Positions 1-11,262 of a DNA stretch of 64,000 nucleotides are shown here, piece by piece; position 1 is the stretch's first letter, and every line of letters begins with the position of its first letter. The DNA comes from Bolinopsis microptera (lineage: Eukaryota > Ctenophora > Tentaculata > Lobata > Bolinopsidae). Made by a program: the position numbers and the translations under genes. Below the pieces are notes generated by a model that did not search any database, was not told where the DNA came from, and worked only from the letters and a program-made list of their open reading frames with translations. The stretch spans positions 4,237,746 through 4,301,745 of the forward strand of contig NC_087081.1 in assembly GCF_026151205.1 (NCBI RefSeq), in the 5' to 3' direction.

Positions 1-1
1 C

Positions 2-688
2 TCTGTTGCGCTTGGGATTCCACCCCTTGAGATATCCTACAAGATGGTCACTATAAAATTTATAATAAAAGCACTTACAAGTGACCCATTTATGCAAGGG
101 CTCATCTTGCAGCTAGAGGAGGCAAAGGCCCACCGATACCAGCACCATATTGACGAGATACGTAAGTTTCTAACGTGGAAAACTGGGTCTAAAGAACTAA
201 ACAGAAGCAAAATAGACCTTCTGACTAGTGTCCAGAACGATGTTGTCAGCTACTCAAAAGAAGAAATAATCCGCTTCATGGAGTTTACTTGGAATAAACA
301 TCTCCTGCTGAACCCAAGAATAAATCAGAGTGAGGGTCAGATACTGGATAACATTGATGAAAGGAGCAAACGATTATTTCCTCGCTACTCAAGCAGAAAC
401 ACGGATACTAAGGTTATGTCTCTCCTACATGGCCATGACATCACCTTTGCAGCCTTCCAGGCAAGGGTAGCCAACAACTGCGACCCTCAGTGTCCAAATT
501 GTAAGGTATTGGACACCAATTATCACAGACTCTTCTACTGTCCACTGTGCAGCTGCTCTTACAGGGAAACCCTGCAGGACCATTCCTTTAATGACCAACC
601 ATCATGGTCTATCTTAAGAGATGATAGTGATAACAGCATCACTGCCTTCCGCTCTCTAGCACAAATTGCCATTGGTGAACTATCATAA
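2..688 (+). CDS. Non-LTR retrotransposon ORF2, C-terminal fragment (5' partial)
   Basis: The frame is open from base 2, upstream of the first ATG at 44, so this is the 3' end of a longer ORF. Residues before the ATG read SVALGIPPLEISYK. The C-terminal part has CPNC at codons about 151-154 of the ATG frame, then an H and a further C about ten residues on (CPNC..DT..H.....CPLC), the zinc-binding signature common near the end of LINE ORF2 proteins downstream of the RT. The frame stays open to a TAA. No RT motif is inside the window, so the clade cannot be set. The zinc motif, position and downstream tail support a LINE; the catalytic domains lie outside the window. Confidence 0.6.
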   Translation, partial: SVALGIPPLEISYKMVTIKFIIKALTSDPFMQGLILQLEEAKAHRYQHHIDEIRKFLTWKTGSKELNRSKIDLLTSVQNDVVSYSKEEIIRFMEFTWNKHLLLNPRINQSEGQILDNIDERSKRLFPRYSSRNTDTKVMSLLHGHDITFAAFQARVANNCDPQCPNCKVLDTNYHRLFYCPLCSCSYRETLQDHSFNDQPSWSILRDDSDNSITAFRSLAQIAIGELS

Positions 689-1170
689 AGATGATTATTA
701 TAGTGCTCATCTCTTGTGACATTTATTCTTCTTCAGTCTCTACTACTCACTCTACTGCCTCATCTTCTGAACATCATTATCTTTAGTATAGTTGAGGATT
801 CTCAACACCCACTTTCAAGTTGAGTACTCTCGACCCACTTAGTCCACATGCCTTGCAAACTTACAGCACGGTATTTGTAATGGTCTAAGTTCCTAATACT
901 CGCCAAAGATGGTTCCTCTAGTCAACCGTAGGAGAAGAGAAAGCTCAACAACAAATTAGATGGCTGCATTTTGTTTTCATTTTATTAGGTCCTAGTATTT
1001 ATTCCTATTGTCTTAAAGTTTTAAGAGAACTCACCTTAAATTATTTTAATGCAGTCACTCAGATAAGTTTATATCAGGACAATTCAATAAAGACACATAC
1101 TCTGCCCACAATAAGGGGCCATAATTGTTTCAATTATGTAACTGTATAGAATTATTATTATTATTATTAT
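689..1170 (+). repeat. 3' UTR and (ATT)n tail of the LINE at 2-688
   Basis: Non-coding. It holds an AATAAA at about 1086 and ends in an ATT microsatellite (about 1147-1170), the type of 3' end found in several LINE clades. An antisense RT fragment begins just after it, so this is taken as the element end. Confidence 0.45.
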
Positions 1171-1179
1171 CCTCTGTAG

Positions 1180-1925
1180 TGTTTAGAGTCATGAGATTTG
1201 TTTTAGAGTTGTTCAAGACTAACCCCACACTTTTTGCTGCTTCCTATAGCCTGTCCAGGAGTAGTTTTGCCCCATTCAATTATATCAGTGATAAGGGCAC
1301 CATCATCTGAGAATTTGACATATGCGATATTTTCAGCACAAATCCATCTACACCCTGTGCAGGCTTAAGAGTGAACCCAGAGTCTGAGTCATCATCTATA
1401 GCCACTGTCATGATATAGTCAATCACGATGATGAACAAGTATGAGGTGTCTCTTTGCAGTACTCCCGAATCCCGATCCTACCAGGACTTCGAAGACCCCT
1501 GTAATACCATCTATTCTGGTATACCATTTGCTTTAAGTATCTTAATAACTCTGACTTACTTGACTTAAGGCGGCTTCAGCGTCCGAGTATTGATGCGCTG
1601 TCTCCATAAAACTCTATCCGCCATAAGTCCGCCCATTTCTCCAGTGTCGTTGAGACCCGTGTCAGCTCGTAGGCTATCAACATAAGTCATGGCTGGTCTT
1701 AATAAGCAAACCTTTATGTACACTGTCAAAGGCTTTATTAAAATCTATAAACACCATAGTGGCCTTCACACTCATGGCCTTTAGACCCTATATAATTCTT
1801 CACAGAACAAGAATGTGCGAAGTTGTAGAGCAACCAGGTCTGAAGCCATTCTGGTTGTCTCTTAGTTCTTCTTCAAGTCTTTGCTTCATCCTGCTCAGCA
1901 TTTTGATTAGAGTTTTACTTTTTGT
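1180..1925 (-). pseudogene. Decayed LINE reverse transcriptase fragment
   Basis: Reading the minus strand from about 1925 down gives broken but recognisable RT blocks: MLSRMKQRLEEELRDNQNGF with RPGCSTTSHILVL, then MVFIDFNKAFDSVHKGLLIK (motif A, catalytic D in FIDF.KAFD), then LQRDTSYLFIIVIDYIM (the GVxQGD region) and KFSDDGALI (motif C, the usual A of ADD replaced by S). Frameshifts and stops separate the blocks. This clade differs from LINE-A, B and C. No endonuclease or C-terminus is joined to it. Confidence 0.6.
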
Positions 1926-1930
1926 TTCTG

Positions 1931-3383
1931 ATTTCTAGAAAATCATAAGACGTGGCACTTGGTAGCACTCTGTTTGCAATAACTACCTACTAATGATATC
2001 CATTACCCATGACATGTATAGTTTCTTTTAGGGGTTATAGAGGTGTCAGGATTTTAGTATCCACAGCAATATATAGGTGATCTGGAACTCAATCTTATCA
2101 ATACTCCTACATGATTTTATGGAGTGATTGTTGCAGTGAATGAATTTAATATATATTTGTGTTAAATTCCTATTTTGGACTCTTAAACTCTTTAATTTTA
2201 TATGTTATTGGATTGAACCAAGTAACATGTTACTCTAGCGAGATCTCCATCCAAAAAGATTAGTCTGCGCGAGCTGTTTTATTACTTTACTTATACATCT
2301 TCGGAGGGTAGGTAACATTTCTACTACATTTAAGCTCTTCCTATAGACCTGCCTCTTGATCTCTTCCTATTTTTGGGTTGTCATTCAAGTAGACAGTTGG
2401 GTAACCGATCTTCAGGCATTCTACTGACAAGTCCAAAGCAATGCAGCTATTTTGTTGTAAGTATGTCAGTAAGGGAAGTTATTAATGCCCTTCTTAAAAC
2501 ATCCCTTGGACCAAGAGGAAGATTAAGTGAGTGTGTAATGTCACCAGACAGTAACCACCAACTCTATTCAAAGATTCAAGATCCACTTGTCACAGAAAAA
2601 TATTCGAAGAGATTCTTTCAGATATTATAGTATATAGTACATTAAAAATTCAAGGTGTTATATTATTATAACCTGATCTTGCCCTCCGGGGTCCCATCAT
2701 AAGCACATTCAACTTAATCTTATTCTTTACCTAGATGTTACCTGTAAATCGCAGAACTGGTTGGACAATGGACATCAAGACTACTGTCACAGCCTGGTGA
2801 CCTAGAGCTAAATGAGCTACTGTTTCCTGTGTAGACCTCCCAGATGCTGGACAGGCTAGGATGTTCCTCGCCTTGTGAGTAACTTCAAGATCAGGTGTTA
2901 TGGATTTAATGAAATAAGGCCAGAGGGGGGCGGGGGGGGGGGGGGGGAAGGATCAAAATTTTCGACCTAAATTTTATTCTCTAAACAAATTCACATTCAT
3001 TATTCAATTGGTGTCTTAATTATGGATATACTGGACCTGATAATGTGATGTAAGATGACGTGATAATACAGAATAACATGAAAGCCTTCATTCAATTAAC
3101 CTCATTTTCACGATAGGAGCATATAAACTTCCAAAATTAGGGGATGGGCAGGTCAAATCATAGTCCTAACTTCAGGATATATATAGGCATTCAATAACTA
3201 TGATATATTGACTTGAAATTGAATATTATCACAGGGAAAATATAATGACAATTCTTGTTGACACTGAGCACTAAACTAATGACAGCTAAGTAAAGATTCA
3301 GTTCAAGCCATCTAAAGCGACTCATGAATATGTACATTAGAACTTATTTTTATGAAGTTTGGGTTTTATGAGAAAGTTATTAT
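1931..3383. other. Unassigned non-coding stretch with a poly-G tract
   Basis: I see no convincing gene. A near-continuous G run with one C interruption lies at 2925-2947. Short ORFs here have no recognisable domain. Confidence 0.4.
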
Positions 3384-3390
3384 ATGCTAC

Positions 3391-3660
3391 TTATATGAAT
3401 GCTTTTTCAAAGAGATGCGTATTTATTCTCTTTTTAAACAAGACGATATCGGTTAATGTTCTCAATTGCTAAGGAAGCTGATTCCAAACAAAGGGTCCAC
3501 AGTAACTAAAGCTTCTCTCAGTTTTACTATAATTTGAAACAGTAGGAACATTTAGGAGGAAATAGTCTTGTTCAGTCCGTAGTACACGTACAGGTTGACT
3601 CTTAATGTTGATGCATTTGGTGATATAATTTGGAGCTACGTTGTTGACACATTTGAACAC
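3391..3660 (-). pseudogene. LINE ORF2 C-terminal tail fragment
   Basis: The minus strand encodes a short tail of the kind found at the end of CR1/L2-like ORF2 proteins: an initial F-C-V-N region, P-Y-I, an R-V-L-R-T stretch, then SYCGPFVWNQLP. One TAG interrupts, after which the same frame continues with LFKKRINTHLFEKAF before the real stop. The pattern (P-x-WN-x-LP, then FKK..., then a short LF end) identifies the piece; the rest of the element is missing. Confidence 0.55.
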
Positions 3661-4576
3661 GGTTAGAGCAATCTTATACTCTATTTGTTGTCTTATTGGA
3701 AGAAAATGGGCTTTTTTCAGGAATGGAGTGACACTGTGAGCACAATGTTATGTTATGATTACCCTTGTCAGTTTTAGTTTACAATGATATTTCAATTCCT
3801 TGTTTCTGTTGTAAAAGAAAGCACACAAATGACCTTACTTGAATATTCCAGCTGACACTGTTCTTAACGTATATAATAATCAGTTCTGCTAGGATACAAC
3901 CAGATTAGTTTTCCTATTTTAAAAAATCATATAGTTAATCCATAGAGTTGTGTCAAATGATATTGAATCTCCGAAAAAGAGTGACAGAGGTTAAGCTCGT
4001 TAGGTTTTGCTCATTAAATGTTTAGGCAGTAATTTTTGATTAATTGTTCTAATTCTCGTTGCAGTGCCCTCGAATCATTGATAAACAACGTAAACTCAAT
4101 TTACATAAACCAATATTTTCTGGTGTTACTATATCCGCCGAAATTCCCTTTCCTCAGGAACGAAAAATCTATTATACCATAAATTAAGTCAAACAATTGC
4201 CTAAAATTGTTGTAAACTAAATTTCATGGGAGGACTTATTTTAAAGGAGACTAAAATTTCAGCAGAGCATATACATGATATATGATTTAACGAATTTAAG
4301 TATCGTTAAATTTATACAAGTCGCTACTGCGTGTTATAGGTAAATGTATGTGATGCTATGTAATTGATGTATGTAATGTTGACTCGTCTTTAAATAATTT
4401 CCCAGATCGAAAATATTTTAGTCAAAAAAGCTAGCTGAATAAATTTAAAAAAATTAAATGATATGGAAAAATGGTCTTAAAAATACGACTAATATTGTTG
4501 TTGACTTGAAATTAACAAAATTTGTGACTTATATTATGGTAACCATAATATTTATGGGAACCAAAGTTATTGTGTA
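3661..4576. other. Unassigned AT-rich sequence
   Basis: No gene, clear repeat family or RNA recognised. Short palindromes such as TATGGTAACCATA (about 4535) are present but isolated. Confidence 0.4.
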
Positions 4577-4990
4577 ACCAAATTTTTTCAGGCATGGTGG
4601 GCTGAACATGGAGCTACCGAAAGCTGCGAATCATTTAGAAATAAACTCAAATGCAGCAGACAGACAGAAGCATTAGTTTGAGTTAAGTTGTAAAGCTTCT
4701 TTAAACTTTTTCATCACAAAGAGAAATTTGTGTTAAATAGTAGTGGTAAATTTAAAGGGCGTGTTGGTAGACCTAATACAAACTTATATCAAATATGCTT
4801 GTTGATGACCTTAAATATAGAAACTTAGAACTTAGAAATTTGAGTGATTTAAATGAAATAAGGGATATTGCTAGCTGTAGGAAGTGTTGGAAACTGTTGT
4901 ACTAGGCACAGATTACGTAGTTAAGATGTTTTCTTAATGGAGTTCTATTAACTATGTATGATCCTGTTTTATAATAAGATTATTTGTATA
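4577..4990 (+). pseudogene. LINE-B-like ORF2 C-terminus and 3' end remnant
   Basis: Two frames together read FKGRVGRPNTNLYQ and then DDLKYRNLELRNLSDLNEIR, then DIASCRKCWKLLY before a stop at about 4904. This matches the order at the C-terminus of LINE-B (GRRGRPCLNL, then RKDLTSRNLDIRLKNL, then EEWKKL). The 3' UTR ends GATCCTGTTTTATAATAAGA, and nearly the same string ends the fragment at 8229-8396, so both are 3' ends of one family. Frameshifted and 5' truncated. Confidence 0.5.
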
Positions 4991-7486
4991 GAGTCGTATA
5001 TAATGTTTCTTCTTAGACTGCCAGAGAGCACAGAAGATGGCTACTAGACAGCTAAAATCGATACTTTACGAGCCACCAGGGGATGCCTTTTTTCGATGGA
5101 TAAAGTAAGTGCACCGACTTTTGACGCTTAAAAAAGTAAAAAGGACTTTTCACAGAGATATTTTGGTACCATCTTATGATGGCCTCTCATATGTATCTTT
5201 CGCCTTTCGGATCAATTTATTCCGGTCAACAAAGTTTCCTACTCCAGGCCATTAAATTGCTCCGTCAAAAACGCTATTATACCGGAGTTTTATTATAGTC
5301 CGGAGTTGGACGTTTTTCTGTACGCTTAGCTTGTCAATCTATGGTGTAGTTACCGTATAATATAAATGCTGTGAACACATTTTTCACTTGCTCGTTGACG
5401 AGGGTCACGTGATGGTAGGCGAATTTGTCAAGTTTATACGACTATTGTAATTGTACAATAAAATATTTATATTTTTGTATCCTTGTATCCGTGACCTCTG
5501 ACAGGACACCGGTCATCTCGCCCAATTTTCCCGGGAGAATCAGATCTCATGTCAACTAGCGCGTGATCATCCCGGCCTGGGTGGTCCACTTGTAATGTTG
5601 TCAAACGGGAACCTCGGCCTCGCACATCTGGTAGTGAAGTACTGATTACAGCTGCAGGTCCTCCAAATTCACGAAGTCCAACAAGTCCTTGTATGAGCCA
5701 TCAGTGTAAATCACGGTACTTTTCTAATCATAATCGCTTAGCTTGGCATCATTCAATGGACATTTGTTGTTCAAAAGAAGAAGAGTCAAAAATGAGAGTG
5801 AACGGTGACTGCTTATTGCATAAGCTCTTAAATCTGCTAACCGTACATAGCTCACGCAGCTGTCTACAGTTGCTGGGCTCGTCCGGGTCAGAAATTTAAA
5901 GTTTACTGCGGCGTGGGGCTACATCGTCGTTCTGCTGTCGTGTACATTTAAGAATGTGGTGTGGAAAGAGTTCTGACTTTTCCTGGAGTAAAGATATATG
6001 TCGGCCGTCTTTGTCACGGAGAAGTCTTTAAAGCTTTAAAGCTCTGAGCTTGACCTATTAAAAGACAAAAGATACATTTGCACGTCACGAGTAATGTGAC
6101 CTACTGAAAAAAAAGTCGGGCAATTTGAAAATTTAGTCAAGTTCACACATGCACAATCAACCCCTCATTGGTGTGATCCTCTGATCCGGGAAATCGAGAT
6201 GTCCTCTCACAAACAACAGTTATTAGTAACAAGCATAACACGATTTTCCAATCTATTAACGAAGTTTGAGCATTTAGGGTCAAAGCAGAGACTTGGGTCG
6301 ATGTGAATCGGCTTAAAAATAACAAATTTGGGGTATCTTTATTTTACATCTTGGTCGAGACCTGTCACCAGCAATATGATTTCATGTTGCCTTATTCAGG
6401 CGGGCGAAACTCACGTTACATGCGATCTGATCATCTGACTCTCACGATCGAGATCGGTAGCTTTAACTCACCAGCTCCAACACGGTTTTTTAGACTTTTT
6501 TCGGTTTTTCGAGCTGCCCTTCTCCCCTGAGGCCACGATGAAAAACATACAATATATTATATCTTTATTCTTTATATGTTACATGCATTCCCCTGCAGTA
6601 GTGAAAAGTAAATTGTTTGTTTTATTTCAGTGTCGACAGCTCAAACTATGGTGGTATCTTATCGCTACAATGCTGCTAACTAGACTCTTGGATGAAGTTA
6701 AGTTGTTTTAGTCAGATGATCTACTTTTTGGCGTTTCCTACTGCCCTAGTTATAGTAGTTCAAGGTTTAACTGTAAATATAGTGTTAAGTAAGTTTCAAT
6801 ACTTCCCTGCCACCTTTTCAGACATTGCAGAGATGTGTGACCGCACAATTCTCAAACCGAAGAATCAAAAGGAGTTATTGATTTATCGGTATATAAAGTA
6901 TGTATGCTTTATCAAACAAAGCCACTAGGTAAGCAAATTCAAATATTTTGACAGTTCATACTTCATACTGCGGTTATACATTGCAGCCAATGCGCAGCAA
7001 ACAAGAGCTTGCCACGAGCTTGCCACTGCTATAAGCATTCGTATTCGTAGCTTGTTTGAATCTCAAATTTATTCGAATTATCATAAGTAGCCGGAAGCCC
7101 GTCCTGCGGACGGAGTTCTTCAGCACAAAATCGATTCTCAAACATTTTAAATCTACCCTTTCTCATTTCTACTTCTTTTCCTTTCACAATTTTCATGTTT
7201 TTTAAAAACTTCTTACCCCTATCCATGTCACCTATGATTCATGCATTTCTAGCTTCTCGGACAGTGCTGTCTTTTCCCTCATTGGCAAATCCTGAAAGTT
7301 TTATGAAAAATATAGATCAGAGTTATGTTTGTTCTGCACGTCTGCATTTCAGGTATTCGTGACACAGTTTACGTGTGATGACGTGGGCATCTCTCAACAC
7401 ACTTTGCAGCATGAGCGACGGTGCCCTGGCGGGATATCTGGAAATGTAGCCTTGAGCTCAGTTTATTTTTCTCCGTCACCTCACCC
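4991..7486. other. Unassigned region with isolated exon-like segments
   Basis: Two segments are bounded by splice-like signals and open in one frame. 5017-5104 follows TTTCTTCTTAG, contains ATG at 5037 (MATRQLKSILYEPPGDAFF, then RWIK) and precedes GTAAGT. 6822-6897 follows CCACCTTTTCAG, reads IAEMCDRTILKPKNQKELLI then YRYIK, and precedes GTATGT. Their phases do not join directly, so a host gene is not claimed. No repeat family was recognised in the rest. Confidence 0.25.
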
Positions 7487-7781
7487 GGGGGAGGGGGGGG
7501 GGGAGCCAATGACTTTGGGTACTTTGGGGACAAGTGCAGAATTTCGCCAGCAATTTAACCTCAAGTCTCCAAGATTTTTAGCCCCCATTGGTACCCAAAA
7601 GTCTCCTTTAGAAGTCATTTAATAAAAGATAATATCAAAACTACATAAAACTCGCCAAAACTTTGGGTACTTATGGGGACAAATGGAAAATTTCACCAGC
7701 GATTTGACCTTCAGTCCCTATGATTTTCGTCCCCATTGGTGCTCAAAAGTCTCCATCAGTAGTCATTGCCCCCCCCCCCCC
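7487..7781. mobile_element. Candidate MITE with poly-G/poly-C ends and internal duplication
   Basis: The left end runs GGGGGAGGGGG and then CCAATGACT. The right end is its inverse, AGTCATTG followed by a long C run. The flanks read CCTCACCC on the left (7479-7486) and CCTCATCC on the right (7782-7789), a likely 8-bp target duplication with one mismatch. Inside are two diverged direct copies of a ~108-bp unit starting ACTTTGGGTACTT (7511-7620 and 7659-7767). No coding capacity. Superfamily not assigned. Confidence 0.5.
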
Positions 7782-7985
7782 CCTCATCCTGTGTCGGCTG
7801 TATGCAATTCTGATTGTACCACGGTTAAAAAAATGCCAGTTAAATGTACCAACTCTCGTTTTATTTATTGTACCGACTCTCGCTCTTCGACCACGCTTTT
7901 CGTCTACTTGGCGTAGGGCGCGGTAAGATTTCATGTAATCACGCACACACGTATCGCGCGCGATGTAGAAATAAGTGCACATGGT

Positions 7986-8228
7986 CTTGTGGGTTCAAAT
8001 GACCCCCGTAATCCATGTGGTGGGGCAGGAGGGTCAAGCACTGTTTTTTCTGAAATGAACCTCCTGATCCATGTGGTGGGGCAGGAGGGTCAAGCACTGT
8101 TTTTTCTGAAATGAACCTCCTGATCCATGTGGTGGGGCAGGAGGGTCAAGCACTGTTTCTGAAATGAACCTCCTGATCCATGTGGTGGGGCAGGAGGGTC
8201 AAGCAATGTTCTTTTCAGGTTGACCCTC
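7986..8228. repeat. 56-bp tandem array, four units, with inverted end
   Basis: The core AATCCATGTGGTGGGGCAGG recurs at about 8010, 8066, 8122 and 8175 (periods 56, 56, 53). Each unit continues AGGGTCAAGCACTG plus a T run. The array ends with TTGACCCTCCTGCGCC, an inverted copy of the GGGGCAGGAGGGTCAA core, so the array can fold on itself. Confidence 0.8.
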
Positions 8229-8396
8229 CTGCGCCATTATACATAGATAACTTGCATGAGTTAAACGAGATCAAAGATATAGATGCATGCAACAGATGTT
8301 GGGAAAATCAGTTTCAAGGGTACAGTTTACCGCATTAAGGCAATTTTATGAATAATTTCTGTCGGTAAGATCCTGTTCTATAATAATAATAATAAT
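8229..8396 (+). pseudogene. LINE-B-like ORF2 C-terminus with (AAT)n tail
   Basis: The plus strand reads DNLHELNEIKDIDACNRCWE before a stop at about 8335, parallel to LSDLNEIRDIASCRKCW in the 4577-4990 fragment. The 3' UTR ends GATCCTGTTCTATAATAATA and an AAT microsatellite. A 22-bp unit (GGCCCCCGCTCAGAACACCA plus GA) is tandemly doubled just downstream at about 8399-8443. Confidence 0.5.
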
Positions 8397-8589
8397 TGGG
8401 CCCCCGCTCAGAACACCAGAGGCCCCCGCTCAGAACACCAGAGCTAGTGAGTAGTGGGTCCGAGGCTGATACTCGTGGTCAGCACCCTCGGGGTCGGTAA
8501 CGGCAGCAGTCCATTGGATGGCTGCCGGCTAGAGCTACTCACTCCCTGGCATTGCCAGATTCCTGAGGTTCAGTTATAGAACAAAGTTT

Positions 8590-8961
8590 AAACTATTAAC
8601 AGTCTCCAAGGAATGCTTAAAGAAGCTGGGCCCTGTTGCTGACCGGCTAAATCTCTCCAACTCTCAGATGACAGGTATGTTTGCAGCAATTTCTAATCAC
8701 GGGGGTGGGGACATTAACAAAATATCTCTCAGTAAATCTACAGCAAGACGACATCGTGCTACTGCGAGGAAGGAGGTTGCTGCTACGATCAAGGAGAATT
8801 ATACCTGTGACGTCGGTCAGATAAACTTCAACGGGAAGCTCCTACCAAACTTGTACGGTTTTGGGAAGGTGAACTGGTCCAAGCGGTGGAGTCACACAGG
8901 AAGAGATTTGGACTGGAGACCAAGGACGATCTTAGGAAGCTTTATTAGATTTTATGTGTAA
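8590..8961 (+). pseudogene. Fragment of an unidentified repetitive-family protein
   Basis: An open frame runs from upstream of the first ATG (8668): TVSKECLKKLGPVADRLNLS precedes it, then come KSTARRHRATARKE and NFNGKLLPNL, ending at 8961. The order (VADRLNLS, a basic RRHR...R stretch, then a hydrophobic-DGKLLP-like motif) resembles a protein family I associate with repetitive loci in invertebrates, but I cannot name it from sequence alone. After NLYGFG the similarity seems lost, suggesting a frameshift or truncation. Confidence 0.3.
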
Positions 8962-9354
8962 ATGTTGTTTAATATTGATTTTATTTTATTCTTAAACATA
9001 AACTGTCGTATTTAATCTATTAGCAAACCAAATATATACTTTGTCTTGACGTATCCTCGTTAGCCTCGAAGAAATCATCAGTGATCAGACCTTATCACTT
9101 ATTAAAAGTTATCGGTTACCCTGTCAGTGACGAGCTATGAAGGAATTATTGGACCTCATCGATGCTGATCCTATCAGTGACGAGTTATGAAGAAATAAGA
9201 ACCTCATTTAAATCCTAGTTTGACGAAAATATTCCTCTGGCAACGAAGATTAGACAGCTTGCTTGTGAACTGTGAAGGCATGGCGATCCGAAAGCCAGGG
9301 TACCTAGATTTTAACCTGCTGACTTCTTTAAATGATTTTAAAGGATCAGTTCCA
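8962..9354. other. Non-coding stretch with a diverged ~52-bp tandem duplication
   Basis: CTGTCAGTGACGAGCTATGA at about 9120 recurs as CTATCAGTGACGAGTTATGA at about 9172, each followed by a similar ACCTCAT segment. Nothing else recognised. Confidence 0.5.
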
Positions 9355-10300
9355 CTTTTACAGGCAAAATCCATATGATTGTTGTTTTAAGGATGAAGGA
9401 ATGTGTTTTTAGCTCTGAAACTGTGATACCCAAATAGTAATGGTAGAAAAAGGTTAACTTTAGTGGAAGTCTCATGTCTCTACGACCTTTAGTTTTGGCG
9501 CAACAAATCTCCCGGCGGAGGCTCGAGACGCGAGATCCGGTGCGCCTAAACTAGGGGGTGCACCATAAAAATAAACTTGCTCGGATTTTAAAAATTTTTG
9601 TACCATTGTTTTCTAGAGACTGTGAGAAATTTCACAATACCAAATTTGTCATACCTTTTTGGAAAGATCAGTGAGTTTTGCCTAGGTGCCATATTTGATG
9701 GTGCGCGGCTTTTGGAGCAAAATTAGCTGTAAAAGTCGCGTAATTTGACCAAATTTGACCAAATTCGTTGATTTTTGTCGTATTATTTGGATATATCTTC
9801 AGTTCCTTGCATGAGATCCTTCTGAAAATTGGCGACGACCTTCTAATAGGGCTTTCACAACTGTCCGAAAAATTTGGTGGATATCGGAGTTGATATAGTG
9901 ATTAAAATGGGGCAAAATACGCTGCTTTTAGCTGTAACATAATGTCTGATGGTTGGATATGCTTTAAACTTTTCGGACACTTTCCTTGTAAGTCTATGAG
10001 TAACCTTATCAATTTTTGTTGCAATCGGAGGTCGGGAAGAATACTTAATATCTATTTGTTTGAAGAAAATTGTGCTGGCCGAAATTAGCGCTAAAAAACC
10101 ATCCTACAGTCGGCACGCGCGGCTCACTGTCGATGGCGCACTACCTACCTAAACCAAGCGCCGTGAAGACTTGAGACTTTGACTAAAGTTAACCTTTTTC
10201 TACCATTACTGTTAGACCCCAAACTTTTGGAGCACTAAAAACACTCCTTCATGCCTAAATTGATGATATGAAGATTTTTACCTGTTAAAAATTGATGAAA
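9355..10300. mobile_element. Long-TIR MITE hosting a nested X element
   Basis: The left arm (about 9355-9490) and right arm (about 10165-10295) are imperfect inverted copies. AGTAATGGTAGAAAAAGGTT then AACTTTAGT on the left is repeated inverted on the right without a mismatch, and the outer parts share ACAGGxAAAAxxC plus ATGAAGGAxTGTxTTTTTAG. Removing X1 brings the arms close together, so this was a short, non-coding foldback-type MITE before X inserted. The exact ends and target duplication are not certain. Confidence 0.6.
9552..10147 (+). mobile_element. X element, copy 1 (596 bp, 7-bp TSD)
   Basis: Bounded by CCTAAAC at 9545-9551 and 10148-10154. The left end is TAGGGGGTGCACCAT and the right end, read inverted, is TAGGTAGTGCGCCAT, short imperfect terminal inverted repeats. 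The body is shared with X2 and X3. No domain-bearing ORF was found; the antisense frame that is open in X2 and X3 has no recognised motif and is probably incidental. A 7-bp TSD with TAGG ends does not let me name the superfamily. Confidence 0.75.
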
Positions 10301-11220
10301 AAAATGGGCGTGGCATGGGGGAAGGGTTCCGGTTGGAGTTGAAGCTTCAAAATTTTTTTGGTAGTTATTTGGCCTACGGAACAACAGATAAGCCTATTAC
10401 CGCAATTATTGGATAATATTTTTGTTTTATGAACCGGGCTAATTAACACTGTTAGTTCCCCCGTTACTAGTCCAAGTAACGGGCTAGAACTTGACCAAAC
10501 AGCTGGTGAAACCTCTGTAGACCACCAGAACCTCAGGCTCTTATGTCCCTTCTCAACATCACTTAATGCTATCATGATTTAGGAGGGAAAAAAGAAAAGA
10601 AAATTACAAAAAAAGTTAAAAAGAAAAAAAGAAAAAAAACACAAAATGGAAAAACCAAAAAAAATATCTGTAACTGAGACAGCAGTATTTTAAAATAATA
10701 TATCTCCTGATTTTTATTCGATATCATAGCGGCACAGACTGCCGGTACTGAAAGAAAATCATTCCTTTGGAAATACTACTATCTATAATGTTACCATACC
10801 CAGCACACTCGAATAATTATAACATTGTAATCATATTATATTTCATTGTTTTGTTTGTTACTTGTCCCCCGGTTAATTCCCTTTCTTGCCTCTCGTTGGT
10901 GAAAATCTTGTATCCTTCTGTTCTAGCTCTTGGTTTCTTGACTAGGTGCAATTGACACCTAGTGGTTTTCTTTCCGGGCATGGACTGACCTGCAGATGAC
11001 CCTCCAATCTTAAGTTGTGGACTCGTGACAAAAGGATGTGTGGCCATGGGTTAAATGGTTACTAACGGGTCTACTACCCAGGAGGTAGCTACCTGGGGAG
11101 CTGGGCGACGCGGGGCAACGCTCAGTGCTCTGTTTTCCCTGCAAGTACCCCAGGGGGGTATATCAAGTACCCCAGTTATGATATGAATTCTCTCTCAAAT
11201 GTTTCAAACTCTCCTACTCT

Positions 11221-11262
<42 letters not shown>

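Noticed and set aside
5460-5680. LTR end and primer-binding site suggested by AATAAA and a following CCGTGACCTCTGACAGGA
   Set aside because: No matching second LTR, gag or pol was found nearby.
5017-6897. Possible multi-exon host gene from segments at 5017-5104, 6631-6696 and 6822-6897
   Set aside because: Each has splice-like borders and an open frame, but their phases do not join without stops and no domain is recognisable; chance matches cannot be excluded.
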